Shown here one piece after another: positions 24,864 through 38,739 of a stretch of 64,000 nucleotides of DNA. Origin of the DNA: Prunus persica (taxonomy: Eukaryota > Streptophyta > Magnoliopsida > Rosales > Rosaceae); NCBI RefSeq assembly GCF_000346465.2, contig NC_034011.1, positions 2,999,508-3,063,507 on the forward strand, given 5' to 3'. Within the stretch, counting starts at the first letter, position 1; each line of letters begins with the position of its first letter. A program made the position numbers and the translations under genes. The notes beneath the pieces are model-generated. The model did not search any database. It had not been told where the DNA came from and saw nothing but the letters and a program-made list of their open reading frames with translations.

Positions 24864-27800
24864 CTACAGCAAGGACGTGCTTGTAGGGTTTGCAAAGAAA
24901 TGCTCACGGAAAACCAGCTTTCGTTCAGTGAAGCTGCTTCCAAAGAGAGTCCTTAGTATTGGTGGTAGCCCATTGGATGTAGTTTGATGCATCTTCCTCA
25001 CAGAAATGTGTTTATCCAAAATCAACAACTCCAACAACTTTCTACAGCTCTGTAAGAAATTTAGAAGTTAGCATTTACATTGAAATAGAAAAAATCAGAC
25101 ATAATTTCTACCATAACAAGAAAAGGCAGACAATATATTGGTAGAGAAACTAGTTCATACAACAAATTATGAGTTGGAATACCTGGGGGTTCAGTACATC
25201 CATCCGGCGGATAATTTCATCCTAACACAGAAAATAAAGACAGAAGAAGTGAGAATAAACTACATTATCTGTGTAAAGCCTTTCCAATTAAAGCTATTTG
25301 TTCAAACTTGATATGCCCAATCTGACCCAAAAATCTTCCTAAACCCCCTACAGGACAACCAACTGTGACAGGTCCTAGTCAACACATATCCATTGACGTT
25401 CCATTTGTATACAGCTGCAGAATGACAATCATCCATAACGAGAAAAACAAACATAATGGCAAAACTTTAATGAGAAGAAAACATCTTTCGCTAAACTATG
25501 ATAACCCTAATTAGCATATTTTGCTGGCTGACTGAGCAGAACAATGAAACTCATAGGTAAATCAATAAGCAGACCAACAGGAATGTTGAGATAATCCAGA
25601 GGAAAGCAGCCTCAACAACAATTTTATAACCAATGTGTTTATCTTGTAAGCAAAAATAATATTAACAGTAAAGGCAGCAAAGGGAACCTCGCTGCTGCAT
25701 CCAGCGCTCACTAGCAATGCCTGGTGAGTATGAAAATTAAAGCAACGTACAAGTAGAAAAGTTTCAGCAAGATAATTGTAAGATTGAAATATCTATATTG
25801 ACATGGCTAGTTACTTCAGATTTGAAGCTTCCACCCTCCGCAACATTTGATTTATGGGCGGCAAAGGTGACATAAGTTACCAAAAGAAATGTTTTGCTAG
25901 CCATGAATAGAATTATATAAACCCGAAGGATGCAAAGTACCTCTAATATCCCTGGATTTTGCATCACAATTCCAAGAACACGTCGCCTGAGTCCCTTGTA
26001 GATAATCTTGTTAATGGTCCCATCACCATTTATCCATGGTAATATTGGCACACATAGTTTACCCGAAGAGGATTTAGAAGATTCACCCTCACCATCCCCT
26101 CTAGGTGAAACTTCTATGCCTTTCATACAGCCTTCCAGCTCACTGCTAGTCTGTTTTTTATATGACAGCTCACAAACCTCTTCAGGGAAATTAAGAAATG
26201 TCACTTTATGAACATCATCAACATGCATATTTATATCCCCCTGTAAATGAGCACAACCACTATCGCCATCATTGCCTCTTTGTGGTTTTCTCTCAGAAGG
26301 TGGTTCAAGTTTTTGACAAATCCCTGGCACTGAAGTCATAAAATACTTCCCACGATACAAAGAATCAACAACACGAATGGAGTCATAAGCATTGACCTGT
26401 GAATAAAGCAGCAATGTTTAGCTGTAATCATCAGATTTGATTGAAGTATTGAAATCACACGCTTTAACTTCTTCAGATCCAAATTTAAGCCAAAATATGC
26501 TAATCCTAATTTCTAAAGCCAAAACTCTGTTAAGTAATTTTGAAACAGTTCTTTTAATGTCTGGCACCTCCGCTTAAAAAGTGACAACAATGCCTTCAGG
26601 TTGATACCTCAACAAAAAGAAAACCATCTCTCCACTGTTAATAAAATCCTAAATCAAAGAATTCCTAATTGTACTTTAATTTGGCACACAACTTTAAGGT
26701 TATTCCAGCTGAGGACAACACAAAGTTAGAAATTGGAATATAAAATAGTTGTTGTCCCACATCCTAACAACCTAAACTTTTAAGAAATGGTGGCAAATCA
26801 AATGAATTTATCATGGTATCAGAGCAGGAGTAGTAGAAAGAGGCCCACATGCGAGGGGGATTGTCAGAATATACAATACACATACGAATTAACATGCACA
26901 CATAGTGAAAAACCAACAAACTTTATCAATGAGAAATTATTCTCAGATTGCTAAATCATTAAGAAACTAACCTTTAAGACTCGTTCAAATGTTTGAAGCA
27001 CGTCAATGATAAACTCAGTCATCTTTTCTCCTAAAAGGAACATCAAGAGATAATCAATACTAACGCATGCATAAGAGTGCACACACACTACAGATACGAA
27101 TTAACATGCACACATAAAAAAAAGTCATAGAATCCAAACCTGGGATATTTGTTATTCGGGAAACATCTTCCATGCTCAGTCCTTGGTCTCCAGCCGTCTG
27201 AATAGCACTGTAAATGGACCTGAAGACCTCGGGATGGATGGGACTTGATTGATTTTGAGAAGAACATGATGGCAGCAAATGTTCAGCATACCGCACCATA
27301 CCTTCCCAAGGCGAGTTGCTACAATTCTCTAATACACGGACAGTGCTGCTTGAATCAAGGATTTCTTTCATATGGTGAGAATGAGATAAAATATTCTGAC
27401 CACAAGTACTATCTAGTTGATAACTCCCACCAATTTTTTTCACACAAGGTGTATCGTTTGTGAACAAATCTACAGCGTCGGCTGTAGAAAATGATGCACG
27501 ATATACAGATACCTTGATACCTGGGAAACCTTTTTCTCGACGGGAAATAATTTCACCTTCTGCTGCCACAAATGATTTTAGCTTTTTAGTCTTATCACCA
27601 TCTAAAAATTCATTGCTGTCAATTTTACGTTTTGAGCTTCTCAAATCTTCAGCCTCTCCCATGCCTTCATCTGGCAAGCATGGGGAAATTGACAGTTCAC
27701 CTGAAGAAACTAGAGCAAACAAATGGAATATGTCCCCACACTGTAAATCTGCAGAGAGATCAATCCCCCCTTCCATAAGATCTTTCTCTCTTTCACGGAG

Positions 27801-28617
27801 CCAATGAGCGAATTTAGTAGCTCTCTTCCCAGAGTTAGTAGGAAATGGTGACATAGAAATATTATGCAAGAACTGTTGTGAGAGAGAAAAGTGTTGACTG
27901 TCATTTCCCCCTACCTGCCAAATGAAATTTCATCAGGAATGAAACGTATACAGCTCATAAATTAGAAAAACAGGAATATACAAACATAGAGACAGTTTGA
28001 TATAAAACATTAGGAATGAAACTATTTATGGAAAATAGAAAGGGAATTTTTTTAGATCTTCACGTTCACTTCCCTATTACTACAAGACTAACATGAGCAT
28101 GTAAAATTAACAAAACTCAAGGATCTACCATGATTTTTCTATCTCTAAGATAGTTGAAAGCTGCAAATAGATCACACTCTGAGTAACGCCGTAGAATTTC
28201 TGCGAGCAGATTCGGCACCTCTGGTGCTGTTGAGATACTCAAGAAGACAAGCTTAAACAGCTCTACAGCATTAGAAACGGCCAAAGATTTGTAGACTTGT
28301 GTACTAACATTAACTCCATGCAAAAGCTTAAAAAACTTTTCATTAAGGTGTTGACAGCATGATCTTCGTGCAGAAATTTTCAATCCTCTTCCACTATGGT
28401 TCTGAACATCCTCGTATGGAGTAGTTGATGCAATTAATTCAGATTCCTGCGGATCCTGAAGGTAGGTAAATAGTATTCAGTGAACTAGGCCAGCTTCCAA
28501 GTGAATAAAATTGCAGATGATATACAGATATTTGGATACTAAGGAAAAAAGGGACCAGAAACCGATCAAATAAGATACAATACCATTGCAAGTGGATATC
28601 AAAGAACACGAACACAA

Positions 28618-28672
<55 letters not shown>

Positions 28673-31600
28673 AACACAGAGAGAATTAGTCAAACACATG
28701 ACTCATTCAGCAACCTAATCACGCTCCACTAAAATCTATTTCGGATATGACAAGGCAACGTTAAGATTTATAAAATCTAAGGTGTAGGGATTCGATAATT
28801 ACATATTCTTCAGCATTTGTGTTAAGATCTGACCAGTCCTGACAGGTAGATCCAACTCGTTTTGAGGCATCCAATTTAGCCATCCTCTTGTAGTGAAGGA
28901 CCTCCTCAAGGGCTCTTTTAATGTTATTGTCATCAAAATCATCCCATGGTTCTTCCTGAACACCTGTCCCTTGATTATGATTACTGATATTAGGAAGATT
29001 TCTGTCATTATCTTCCCCCGTCGAACCTCGCAAAAGCAGCCTACAATCATCTTTGGTTAGTGATCTGTTCTGAGTCTTTTCCAGGAACTTTGCATATCGT
29101 TCACCAATCACGTTACACAGCCTCATTACAGCTATTCTAAATCTTTTGTTACTTTTGAGTAATGCCATTCGTTTTTGGCAGGTACTAGGAGGTGCTGGAA
29201 GGTCAGGAAGTGAAGTCCAATCTATCCTGTGATATTTTGGCCCAAGAGTTGCACGATGTCTTACATATTGGATAATCAATTGCCTGAAAGGATGATACCA
29301 ATATAAGTGAAATGCAAATGGGTAACTAATGCTCAAATGCAAAGAACAAAAGGAATCATATTCTTTTCTTCTTCATGATCAGATAAACCTGATAAAGTTT
29401 GTTGAATTACCACTATTCCCAAATGAAGTTGTTAGGAAATGAGCCAACAATTATTTAGTCTGACATTCCATTCACAAGTGAGCTTTTCTACATCACTAAA
29501 GACAAATATGTGGGATTCAACCAATATTGGAAGGTTAAAACCATGATAAACTTTGTTAGTTTACCACTATACCTAAAAGCTTAAGCTGTTTGGATGTCAG
29601 ACAAAAATTACTTAACAATCTATCAAGACGACAAAGAAATCACCAACGCCAACAGAGTATACAGCTTACATGTATTAAATGGAGGAGAAAATATTGAAAT
29701 CCCCCCTTCAGTCTTAAAAAATTGTGCTCTGTCTCATCTTTTGACCAAGAAAATTTAATGTGCAAACATCGATCAATCTCCTAGGCCAACAATAATAGAG
29801 GATCATATGCAGGGACCCATAGTTGAAAGATCCAACCATGCCTTTAATCACGATTGACCACACTGCTAGCTTTTATTGTTGGGTCTAGGACATTGACTGA
29901 CACTTTTAATATATGATTGACTGCTAACTTCTAATTCATAATAAAGGCATAACTCCACCATGCTTTTAATATACGATTGAATGCATTTCTAGCTTTAACA
30001 GATTGTTCTTATGATCGGAAAATGTTTACATATCTGCTTTCTTATTGAGTACAGTGCTAGCCTTTATCAGCTTTTATCTGTAACATATGTAAACGAATGG
30101 AACGCCAATGGATATGTGTTGACTAGGACCTGTGTCAGTTGGTTGTCCTGTTGGGGGTTTAGGGAGCAACAGTTTTTGGTGTATTGTTACTGGGGAAGAG
30201 TTATCAAGGAAAAATCTGGAAACAAAGATAAATATGTTTTCAAAAATAAATAATTGAAGTCTTAGTTTTAAATGCATGTGGAGCAACATGACACAGGAAA
30301 AATGGAAAAGGTATAAAAAGGAAAGTAGCTGACATGCATCATCTACATCTTCTTCCCTTACCTATCAGCCTCCTCTGTCCACGAAAACCTCCGTTGACGT
30401 GTGGACTGCAACTTTTCTTTTTTGTAAGTACGTGTAGATTTCAAGTTTGAAAAACTACATTTGCTAATAATTGAATGGCACCCATCATCATCTTTGTTTG
30501 GTTCCGGTTCCTGCCCAGTTTCTAAATGATCAGCCAATGGTTCCAAATGTGTGTCATGCTTATCTGAAGAAATGACCAAGAGACTTTTTTCTTCAATGAA
30601 TTGTTTTACAGAGTCAGATAATGTGGCATTCCCCTGCTCTTCCAACTGTGCAGTTACCTCATCAGTTTCAGTGAAGTTTACTGACTCTTGTTCAGAAGAT
30701 CTCTTCCTTTTTCGTGAAACACGTCTACCTTTTTTAGGTTGAACTTCATCCCTTTTATTTTGCAATCCATGAAGACGTTGATGGCGCTTATCATAATACA
30801 CACGAAGCACCTGCAAGTGACATTACAGGGACAAGCAAACATAAATGATAAAGAAAATATCGATTCAGATCGAAATGTTGATTTTTGCATAACAGGTTAT
30901 TATTGATACAGCATGAAAGGGATAAGAAAGAGACGTAAGCAAATCGTAGCAAAATATAACCTGCTCCAGGGTCAAATTGAGATCCTTTGCAATCTTCCCA
31001 CACTCTTTAAATGAAAGCTTTTCACTTGGATCATCCTTCTCTACTCGCTTTAAGAGCTCATCACGCTGAGCAGCTGTCATAACTCGAATTTTGGTCCATG
31101 ACCTGTACAGGGACACCTGTGGAAAGAAAATAAGATAATTTTGCAGCTAAGTTGATCCACCAGTTCTTCCTATGGCAGTATTTGTACTCCAATATCAAGG
31201 CAATCCTAAGAAATACAAATTCATGTGGACTCCACCCAATAAAGGATACAACCACTGATAACCGGTAAAGGTATTCGTGTAGAATTTTAGCAAAAAATAA
31301 TTGTACTATCTGAACTGAAATATATTTCTTGAAAAGTTAAAAGGTCGAACTCAATCTCCTGGGGTGTGTGCAAGAGAGCCTAGAGTTACAGGCAATAATC
31401 CAGTGCAAGACATATAATTCAAAAACTGAAAAGGGAAAAACCTTGAAAAATATAAAAGAAACAGCATACTATCAAATTTATGGTGGACTAAAAGTTTATA
31501 AGAACCCTCTACAAATTTTAAGAAGAAAAAAATTCTTAAAGTGCACATACCTCATGTACAGCAGATCCAGGAAATGCATGTAAAGCAGCTCTTGGGTCAG

Positions 31601-34600
31601 CGGCAGCATAACAATACTCTAAAGTTTGCCAATACTCATCAACAGCTTCTCTATTTGACAGGACAAAATCATGTCTGATTCGTGGGCGAAGATCAACAGA
31701 TCTAAAACTCAAAGATATTGCATCTTTTGAAAGTGGTTCCTCTATGTAAGGCTTAAACTCCAATGCATGTGTAGAAATGGCATGAGGAACTTTAATTGCA
31801 TCTTTCAAATGTTCATCACTAACCATTCGAATCAACTGCAACAACAACAAAAATTAGTTATTAGCATGCTAACGTAAATCTACAATGTGCAAGCAAACAA
31901 GCCTGTTCAACATGTCGCAATGCAAACCCACAAGGTGGACATAAAGGGTCCCTCTCTCCAAACTACAATGAACAGAAGTGAGGAATCAAAGAATAGGGTT
32001 TATGAATGATGAGAGTTTTATTTCCAGATATTTAATCGAATTTGAACCAGATATGAGGATCTGTTGCACAAGAACCACAATAAGAGATGCAGAACAATAT
32101 AACAACTCAAAAATAAGCAATCTGATTATTGTACGCTCTGATTGGGTAATCTCATCCAAAGCTTTTGGCTGTCACCTTTTCAACGTAAAAATCACAAGTA
32201 TCATAATTTCTGGTAGTATTTTCAGCACACTGGAGTCCAAATCAGATTTCTATAGTGGACCATTGCATATAAGATAAATAACATGTTCTGGACAATGACA
32301 TCAGTGAGCTGCTTTCATGATTTTAGGGACACAAAACCCCAACAAATTTAAGTTCTACCACCAATCCGTCAATTCCAGTGCATGACCTTTGAAATGCCAA
32401 ACATTCAGGGCTGATTTATGGGTTTAAATGCAGCAGACATATAACGAACCAATTTTGAATGCAACCAAACAATCATACCTTCAATCGCCGTAAAATTTCA
32501 ATGACCAATGATAGCCTTCCAGTTGCATGGGTATCCATCAAAGACTTGTACTCGTCAGCTGAAAGGTCAGAAAGACACAAACCCCTCTTACACTTCTCAA
32601 GCATATCATCAATTTTTTTAGTGCAGCCCACAACTTGTAGAAACAGCTCAATTGGAATAGCCCTGATTGCTGCCTCTAGTGAAAACAATTTGCTTCTGCT
32701 GTGAGGATTTTTTAACTCAATGACATCTTTTCCAGATGCTAAAGCATCATCAGATCCTGTGGAACTAGAGAGGAAATCCCACAGGAAACTATGTAGCAGC
32801 TTTGCACGAATCATTTTTGCCAGAATAAATCCATTAGAGCGCATGGCTTCTGATCTCATGGCTCGGATATCTGTACCGACATGGTTCTGAGTCCTCTGAA
32901 CATCTTTCAGTACAGGAAATGATCCACTTTTCTTCCATCGAGATGAGCACTGGCCCCGACTTTGAATCTCAAAAGACCTCCATGTATCATGAATTTCAGA
33001 AACTAGTTCAGGAGTTAAACTCTGAACAGATGGGTGCAGAACCACTAGAGTGGTACGACTACGACCACAATTTGTGACAACAGGGACGTTAATATGTATG
33101 CACTTGCAGTGCCCTAGTTCCTGAAGTTTCTTTAAAATTCGGTCAATAGTTTTCCTGTCTGTTGTTGTGCACTTGTCCTTCTCCAGACTCACAAGCCACC
33201 TATACAGCTCAGCTCTTAAAATAAACTTCTCGTCCTAGACAAGAGAACGAAAATAATAGATTTAGTTGTCAATATACAACAAGTAGATAAAAAAGAAGGC
33301 CAAGATAAGGCCTCAAGGTCATGGATGATGACAAGAACCTGTAGCCGCTCAAGTATCCTTTTTTCCCTTCTAGTGCTATCCTCGGTCAAAGACAGACATG
33401 GATACCTCGGATCTGATCCAGAACCAAGTGGCTTTAACGCAGCAGGTGGTGTTTCTAGTGAGGCACCATTTATTTCCACTGTGCTCAATAAACTAAGTTT
33501 ACTGTCACAAGTAGTATCTTTTGGCTCAAGAAACAACGGTTGGGGATTTCCAGGACAAAGAAGCATATGGTTAGATTCACTATACCGAGGAGATCCACCA
33601 GAAGGCTCAGTATTAATGTATCTAATTTTCATGTTTCTGGAACCAGCAGTATCACCTTTCAAAGTTGAACAATCATAGGCTGAACGAGTTTGACTTTGAC
33701 CTGACCTGTCAAGAGCATCTGAGCTGCCAATGTATAGGTCAGTAATTTTATTTTCATTGGCATTTTCTGATTTATTAAGAAAAGGATTAGCCGATTCAGA
33801 ATTGTGTTCTACAGATGTCCAAAATCGATATGTCTTGGCTTTTTGGTGCATTTCTGGTTGTATATTCATCCCAAACCTAGACCACATACCAGCAAGCCGG
33901 TTACAATTTTTTTTGTTGTTAATTCCAAGCCTCTCCAGAACCTGTTTGTAGAAAATATGAAAATTCTGAGAATTAAAATTGAAACACAATCTTTTATGAA
34001 AGTATGAAAGTAAACCATGCAAGTAAACAATGACATCAGAAAGTAAACCATGGAAGTGAACCATTACAAATTTATGGTCTCTGAAACTTAGATAGACAAT
34101 AACTATTTAGAAATGCTCATATCCCTTTTTAACTAGGTATATTAATTATATTCTTTCTAGGCACTTCCAACATGACTGCATGAGCAGCCAGCTTAGACAG
34201 GAGCAAGGCAATTGTACCTCACGCCAGTCTTTATTAAAAAAAGACCCTCGGCTTTCCCATGCTAAAAGAATAACAACGGATTCCATTGCTAACATCAATA
34301 ATAATGAGTTTGTATTAAACTGCAATGCTTTAAAGAAAATATAGCTGGTCAAGAAATTAATGCACATACCTCATTCCTAGTCAAACCTTCTGATCCTGTG
34401 GAATCTATCAATTCATAAATTTGTTGCTCAATTGGAAGTTCTACAAGCTGATCAGTGATTTGACATTTCTTTCTCTTTCCGTATTTCACCTGCTGTTCTT
34501 CATTACAATGATCATCTACATGTGAAAGACTTTTTGGCTCAAGACTCATTTGAGTAGAATTTTCTGGAAAACGCAGGCAGCACTCAACCTGTCCAAAGTG

Positions 34601-37000
34601 AAAGGGGATATCAAGTCAGGACCAATGAACTAACATGATGGGTCCTTGCCCTTGAACAGATTGAACTTATTATTTATTACCCCGAAAAACAGCAACAAAA
34701 TTTAAGAACATAACAATGAAAAGAACTCTGATCATAATTTATCAGGATTTTAATAAGGAAGGTAATATATATAAAAAATGAACTTATTAGGTTTTCTATT
34801 AAACACAAATATTGCAAACAAAAACAAAAGTGAACATAAACATCTAATTCTAAAGCAAGAAAAGAACATCATATTAGAAGAAAAATGACTACGAACTTGT
34901 ACCTTAGATAATTTAATTAGAAAAAAAGGAATGGAAACTTATTTCTAAGATAATTTAAAAAAGAAGAAGAAGAACAAAGTGAATCAGTAAAGCAGGAGAA
35001 TTTGGATTTAAAAGAAACGCAATATTGAAAAACATAGTCAAGCAAAACAATTTTGTAAAACAAAATAAAAATAAAAATAATAAGAAACCTTCTCATTCAC
35101 TTTAGCGTCAAACAACTCCACGATACCAGCAGCTTTCAACCTGCGACAAACCTAGCAGCACAGTATGTAGGGAAAAATGCAATGAAAAACAGTAAGCATA
35201 ACTTCGAAAATTGGTGATTCAGAGGTGTAAGAGCAAATAGATAGTAATTAAATTTTTACTTTTCTCCAAGCTTTATGCCCTCCAGGAGTTCCACTGTAAC
35301 CAAGATCTTTCTTAATATCCGAAACAACAAGAACCTTTAAAAACAAAATAACATGAAACAAATTTAGTAAGTGAAGGAAACAAAAATTTGATTGAACTAA
35401 ATAGATCCATCAAAACTTCGAAGAAACTTGAGTTATGTGACCTTGCCATTGGCTTCTTCAAGTTTATCACAGACTGCCTTCATTTCTGGCAGATAGTCCT
35501 TTACAAGCACATCCTCTTTAACATATTTTCCAGCAAAGTTATCTCCACTTGCAGGACTTTCATTTCCATTTCCAAAACTCTCCCTAGTCTGTTCTTCCTT
35601 GGTGATCTCAATCTTCTGTTGAGAACCTAAATGCTTCCCATGTCGATACAAGTATAACATATTGGTAGTCACAAACGGACTGTCACCAGCTTCTTTTGTC
35701 TTTAATAATGCAGATTGCTTCACAATTAACCCTTGACATTCAAGGCTCTTCACTGCATAATGAAAGTTTCTCCCTTCAATGCCAAGTTCCTTAGCAAGCT
35801 GACTTTGTGTAATTCCATTTGTCCTGTGATAACCCAATTTGTTAATGAGCCATTACTCACCAAATGAACCGACAAAACTCTTCTCTCCCCATGACTCCCA
35901 AAGTTTACTTGCAATCACTCAACATTTTTCTAAAAGAGAGAGGGAGATAAGAACCCCAAAAACCACATAACCACTGCTTCCGCCTTTATACCATCATTTG
36001 ACCTTCCATCTTAGTCTAACAACATATTCCTCTCATGTATATATAAAAAATTTCTAGCTGGACTATTAACAGTTCTCGACCCACAATACAATGAACTAAA
36101 GTGTACATTAAAGATTACAAATTTAAACCAACTCCATTCATGGCTCACTAAACCAATCCAACACCGAAAAGTGAAACTGAGAAAACACAAACAAATTAAC
36201 AATTTAACACTCCCATATAGATACATATATACACAAGTTACACAATCAATCAAAAGCACCAATTATTCAGATATATACACAATTGACCAAAACCGCCATA
36301 TAAAAACATACATACACTATCACATTCCCAATTTTACACATGCATATCTGGCATGCTTATATTTAAAAGCAATAGAAAACTGTGAATGCATGCAAAATTA
36401 GATTCTGAACCAAGAGAACCTAGCCATGACGACGCAGTTGATAGCTCACAGACATACATACATACATACATACATATACACAATAAATCAAAACCACCAA
36501 AACAATCACATATACACAATCGAATCACCAATTTTACACATACGTATTCCGACATGCTTATATACAAAAACCATTATAAAATAATGAAAATGCACACAAA
36601 ACCAGATTTTGAACAAAAGATAGAACCTAGCCGTCACGAGGCGTTCGAGAGCCATCCGCTGAATCTTAGACAAGCTGGCATTGGCGGAGCGGACATTGTA
36701 GAGGCCCATGAAGTTGTCCCTGAGACCCTCGTCAGCCACGAGCTTCAGGTTGAGCTTCTCAGCGTCTTCGAAGGACAAAATGGAAGGGTCTGCCGGACCA
36801 TACGGTGCGTTTTTGGCGTCGAACTTGAGAGTTGGGACGGAGCGAAGGGCGTCCCATAGGGCTTGCTTGAAGTGAGGAGAGAGGTCGAGGTTGGAGGAGG
36901 AGAGAGAAGGATCGAGTCTGGGCCAGAGGGTCTGGAGAGGGAGACCGTTTTGGAGCTCCGAGCAGATTTCTGCTAAGGCTGAGTTTAAAATTGAGTCCAT
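24864..37000 (-). CDS. GTF3C1: B-block-binding subunit of TFIIIC (largest subunit)
   Basis: Seventeen coding exons join in frame to 1894 residues: 37000-36627, 35823-35442, 35334-35260, 35151-35089, 34588-34370, 33941-33339, 33234-32479, 31835-31551, 31116-30961, 30810-30362, 29283-28803, 28455-28129, 27914-27140, 27030-26972, 26396-25941, 25221-25183 and 25049-24864. The length is typical for the plant protein. TFIIIC binds the internal A and B boxes of tRNA genes and recruits TFIIIB and RNA polymerase III; this subunit contacts the B box. Visible parts are the B-block winged helix at about 115-165 (ARTNGITQSQLAKELGIEGR), further winged-helix-like segments near 350-390 (GLTRNEVLERLGINNKK) and 560-620, a basic NLS-like KKGRRVSRKRKR near 1000, and a MYB/SANT-like segment near 1110-1145 (RFSWTEEADRQLIIQY). 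The C-terminus is LLELLILDKHISVRKM then a short tail. Intron 15 is long. Intron 14 carries a retroelement trace. Confidence 0.95.
26814..26825 (+). mobile_element. Copia-type primer-binding-site remnant in a TFIIIC intron
   Basis: TGGTATCAGAGC is the plant initiator-Met-tRNA primer-binding sequence that follows the 5' LTR of many Ty1/copia and TRIM elements. It sits in intron 14 beside AAT-rich and TCCCACATCC sequence, so it looks like the stub of an old insertion. I cannot see both LTRs. Confidence 0.45.
28618..28670 (+). repeat. (TA)n(GA)n compound microsatellite in a TFIIIC intron
   Basis: A TA run passes into a pure GA run inside intron 11 of the TFIIIC gene. The low-complexity SLSLSL and YIYIYI frames over it are artefacts. 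Confidence 0.9.
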
Positions 37001-38700
37001 GGAGAAAGCATCTGTGGATTTTTTTTTCTTTTTTTCTGGTCAGTGTTTGTTTCGAGGGAAAATCTTTGGTTCAGTTCTGGAATGAAAGACGAAGAAGAAG
37101 AAGCGAGGTAATTTCAGGCGGGTACCACCAAACGAAGCTTTTTTTGGTCCGGAACCAAACGAAGCTTGTTGACCCGCCAAGCTGTAAAATATTCCGGGCC
37201 GGGCCAACCCGATTCTGGACATGTCCGACTTTGGGCTATTTTGGCTTTATCGGTTCTAACAGTGTGAGCTTGATTGATTTAGTGACACATTAATTAATAT
37301 GATTAGGGTGGGTATGGTTCAAATTGGATCCCTTTCATTCTAAAACGGATTCGAATTTTCTGCTCTGATTTTCTCTGCTATGATCTACTTTACTTTTACT
37401 ATAATACTGCTACATCATTAAAAAACAATCCAAAGGTAGAGAATATAGCACATGTATTTTAAAAATAAATGACATATATTTTATATATTTTTGACACAAA
37501 GTAAAGGCAACAAACATAGGGATGGCAAAAATCCCTGTAGGGGCTGGTCTTCGTCAGGTTCCCGACCTTAACGGGGGGAGATTTCGGGGCTAAATGGGTA
37601 TCGGGCCAGGGGATCCCCGAACTTGAAAAATCCCCGACGGATATGGGGTGGGGATGGTATTGGCGTCCCCATCCCGAACTCGACCCGAAAATATATATGT
37701 TTATATTTAAATAAATATATATAATTATAATATTTATGTTTAACCCTAAGTTAACTTTCCTCTCATAATTCTTCCTAATTTTTTATGGAATTTCATATTG
37801 ATGTGATTTTTGAATAGTTGAGTTGAACTTTATAGTTAATTTGGATGTGTTGAATGATAATGTAATATGAAACTTAATAAATGGGGAATAGTCCCCCGAC
37901 GGGAACGGGAACGGGGATTCCCCGAAACCTAATAAACGGGGATGGGTTCAGAGACGGGGGCGGGGATGGGGATGACATTGTCATACCCGGCCCCTACCCG
38001 ACCCGTTGCCATCCCTATATAGTTAAAATGTTAAAATCAACATCTATATAGTTATTATCCAATACAAAAACTACACATGTAAACAAAATAAAAAGTAAAA
38101 TAAACATACAAAAGGACGGTTCAGTTTGTAAAAGTTCAAAACTTCAATTGAATTGATCCATTATGGTATGATTCGTTTTTAAACCATTTGACTTTTTATT
38201 GATCAAACCAAACTTAAACTATTCATTGCGATTCAAATCGATTAATTTGTTTGGTTCAATCAAATTAGTGTCCACCTTTCAATATCATGGTTCAAATGGC
38301 TTTGATAATATCTCTTTATAAGCATTTGAAACGTTAAAAATGTAATGTCCACGCAGGAGACATGTGGTTGAGGATTGTACAATTTTTGTTACAAAAAATG
38401 CTGAAAAAAGATTGTCTTATAATTCCTTAATAAGATGGTGATCTTTATCATACGTTAGTGATTCATTTAAAATCTTAAACCAAATTTATTAGCATTTCAA
38501 TTTGTTTTGTTAGCGTTGAATCAAAATCTGAATTGTTTATTACTTGTTCCGATCGGGTCACTTTCGAGTTTATTTTAAGTAATTATGATTATGAACCTTA
38601 ATGATCCACTCATTTTGTGATGGGCTTGATTTGATTTCTCTCTTCATGTTATCTTCTTGTGGGGGCGGGTACTATTTGTCCTTGTGATACAGAGTGCGTC
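37001..38700. other. Divergent intergenic region between TFIIIC and the ELF4-like gene
   Basis: The two genes are transcribed away from each other from this 1.7-kb region. It holds the TFIIIC leader, the terminal-inverted-repeat element at 37517-38017, and AT-rich DNA up to the presumed ELF4-like leader. I see no coding sequence. Confidence 0.6.
37517..38017. mobile_element. 501-base GC-rich element with TAGGGATGGCAA terminal inverted repeats
   Basis: The ends TAGGGATGGCAA and TTGCCATCCCTA are perfect 12-base inverted repeats. Each end is followed by C/G-rich blocks (GGGGATCCCCGA, CCCCGACGGGAACGGGG), while the middle is strongly AT-rich. It has no open frame. Similar GGGATGGCAA...TTGCCATCCC elements are widespread in plants. 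I see no 8-base duplication, only a possible TA. Confidence 0.75.
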
Positions 38701-38739
38701 ACCTACGCACACTTACACACTGTATTTTCTCTCAGCCCA

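Noticed and set aside
25688..25728. Apparent small exon within the long intron 15 of TFIIIC
   Set aside because: It has AG and GT edges, but joining exon 15 directly to 25221-25183 gives the expected MQNPGILE-DEIIRRMDVLNPQ continuity, so it is not needed.
36386..36859. 157-codon frame opposite the first exon of TFIIIC
   Set aside because: It is antisense to a well-supported exon and continues into CATA repeats.
38307..38313. AATATCT, an evening-element-like core near the ELF4-like gene
   Set aside because: Seven bases, without the full AAAATATCT, in AT-rich DNA; chance is sufficient.
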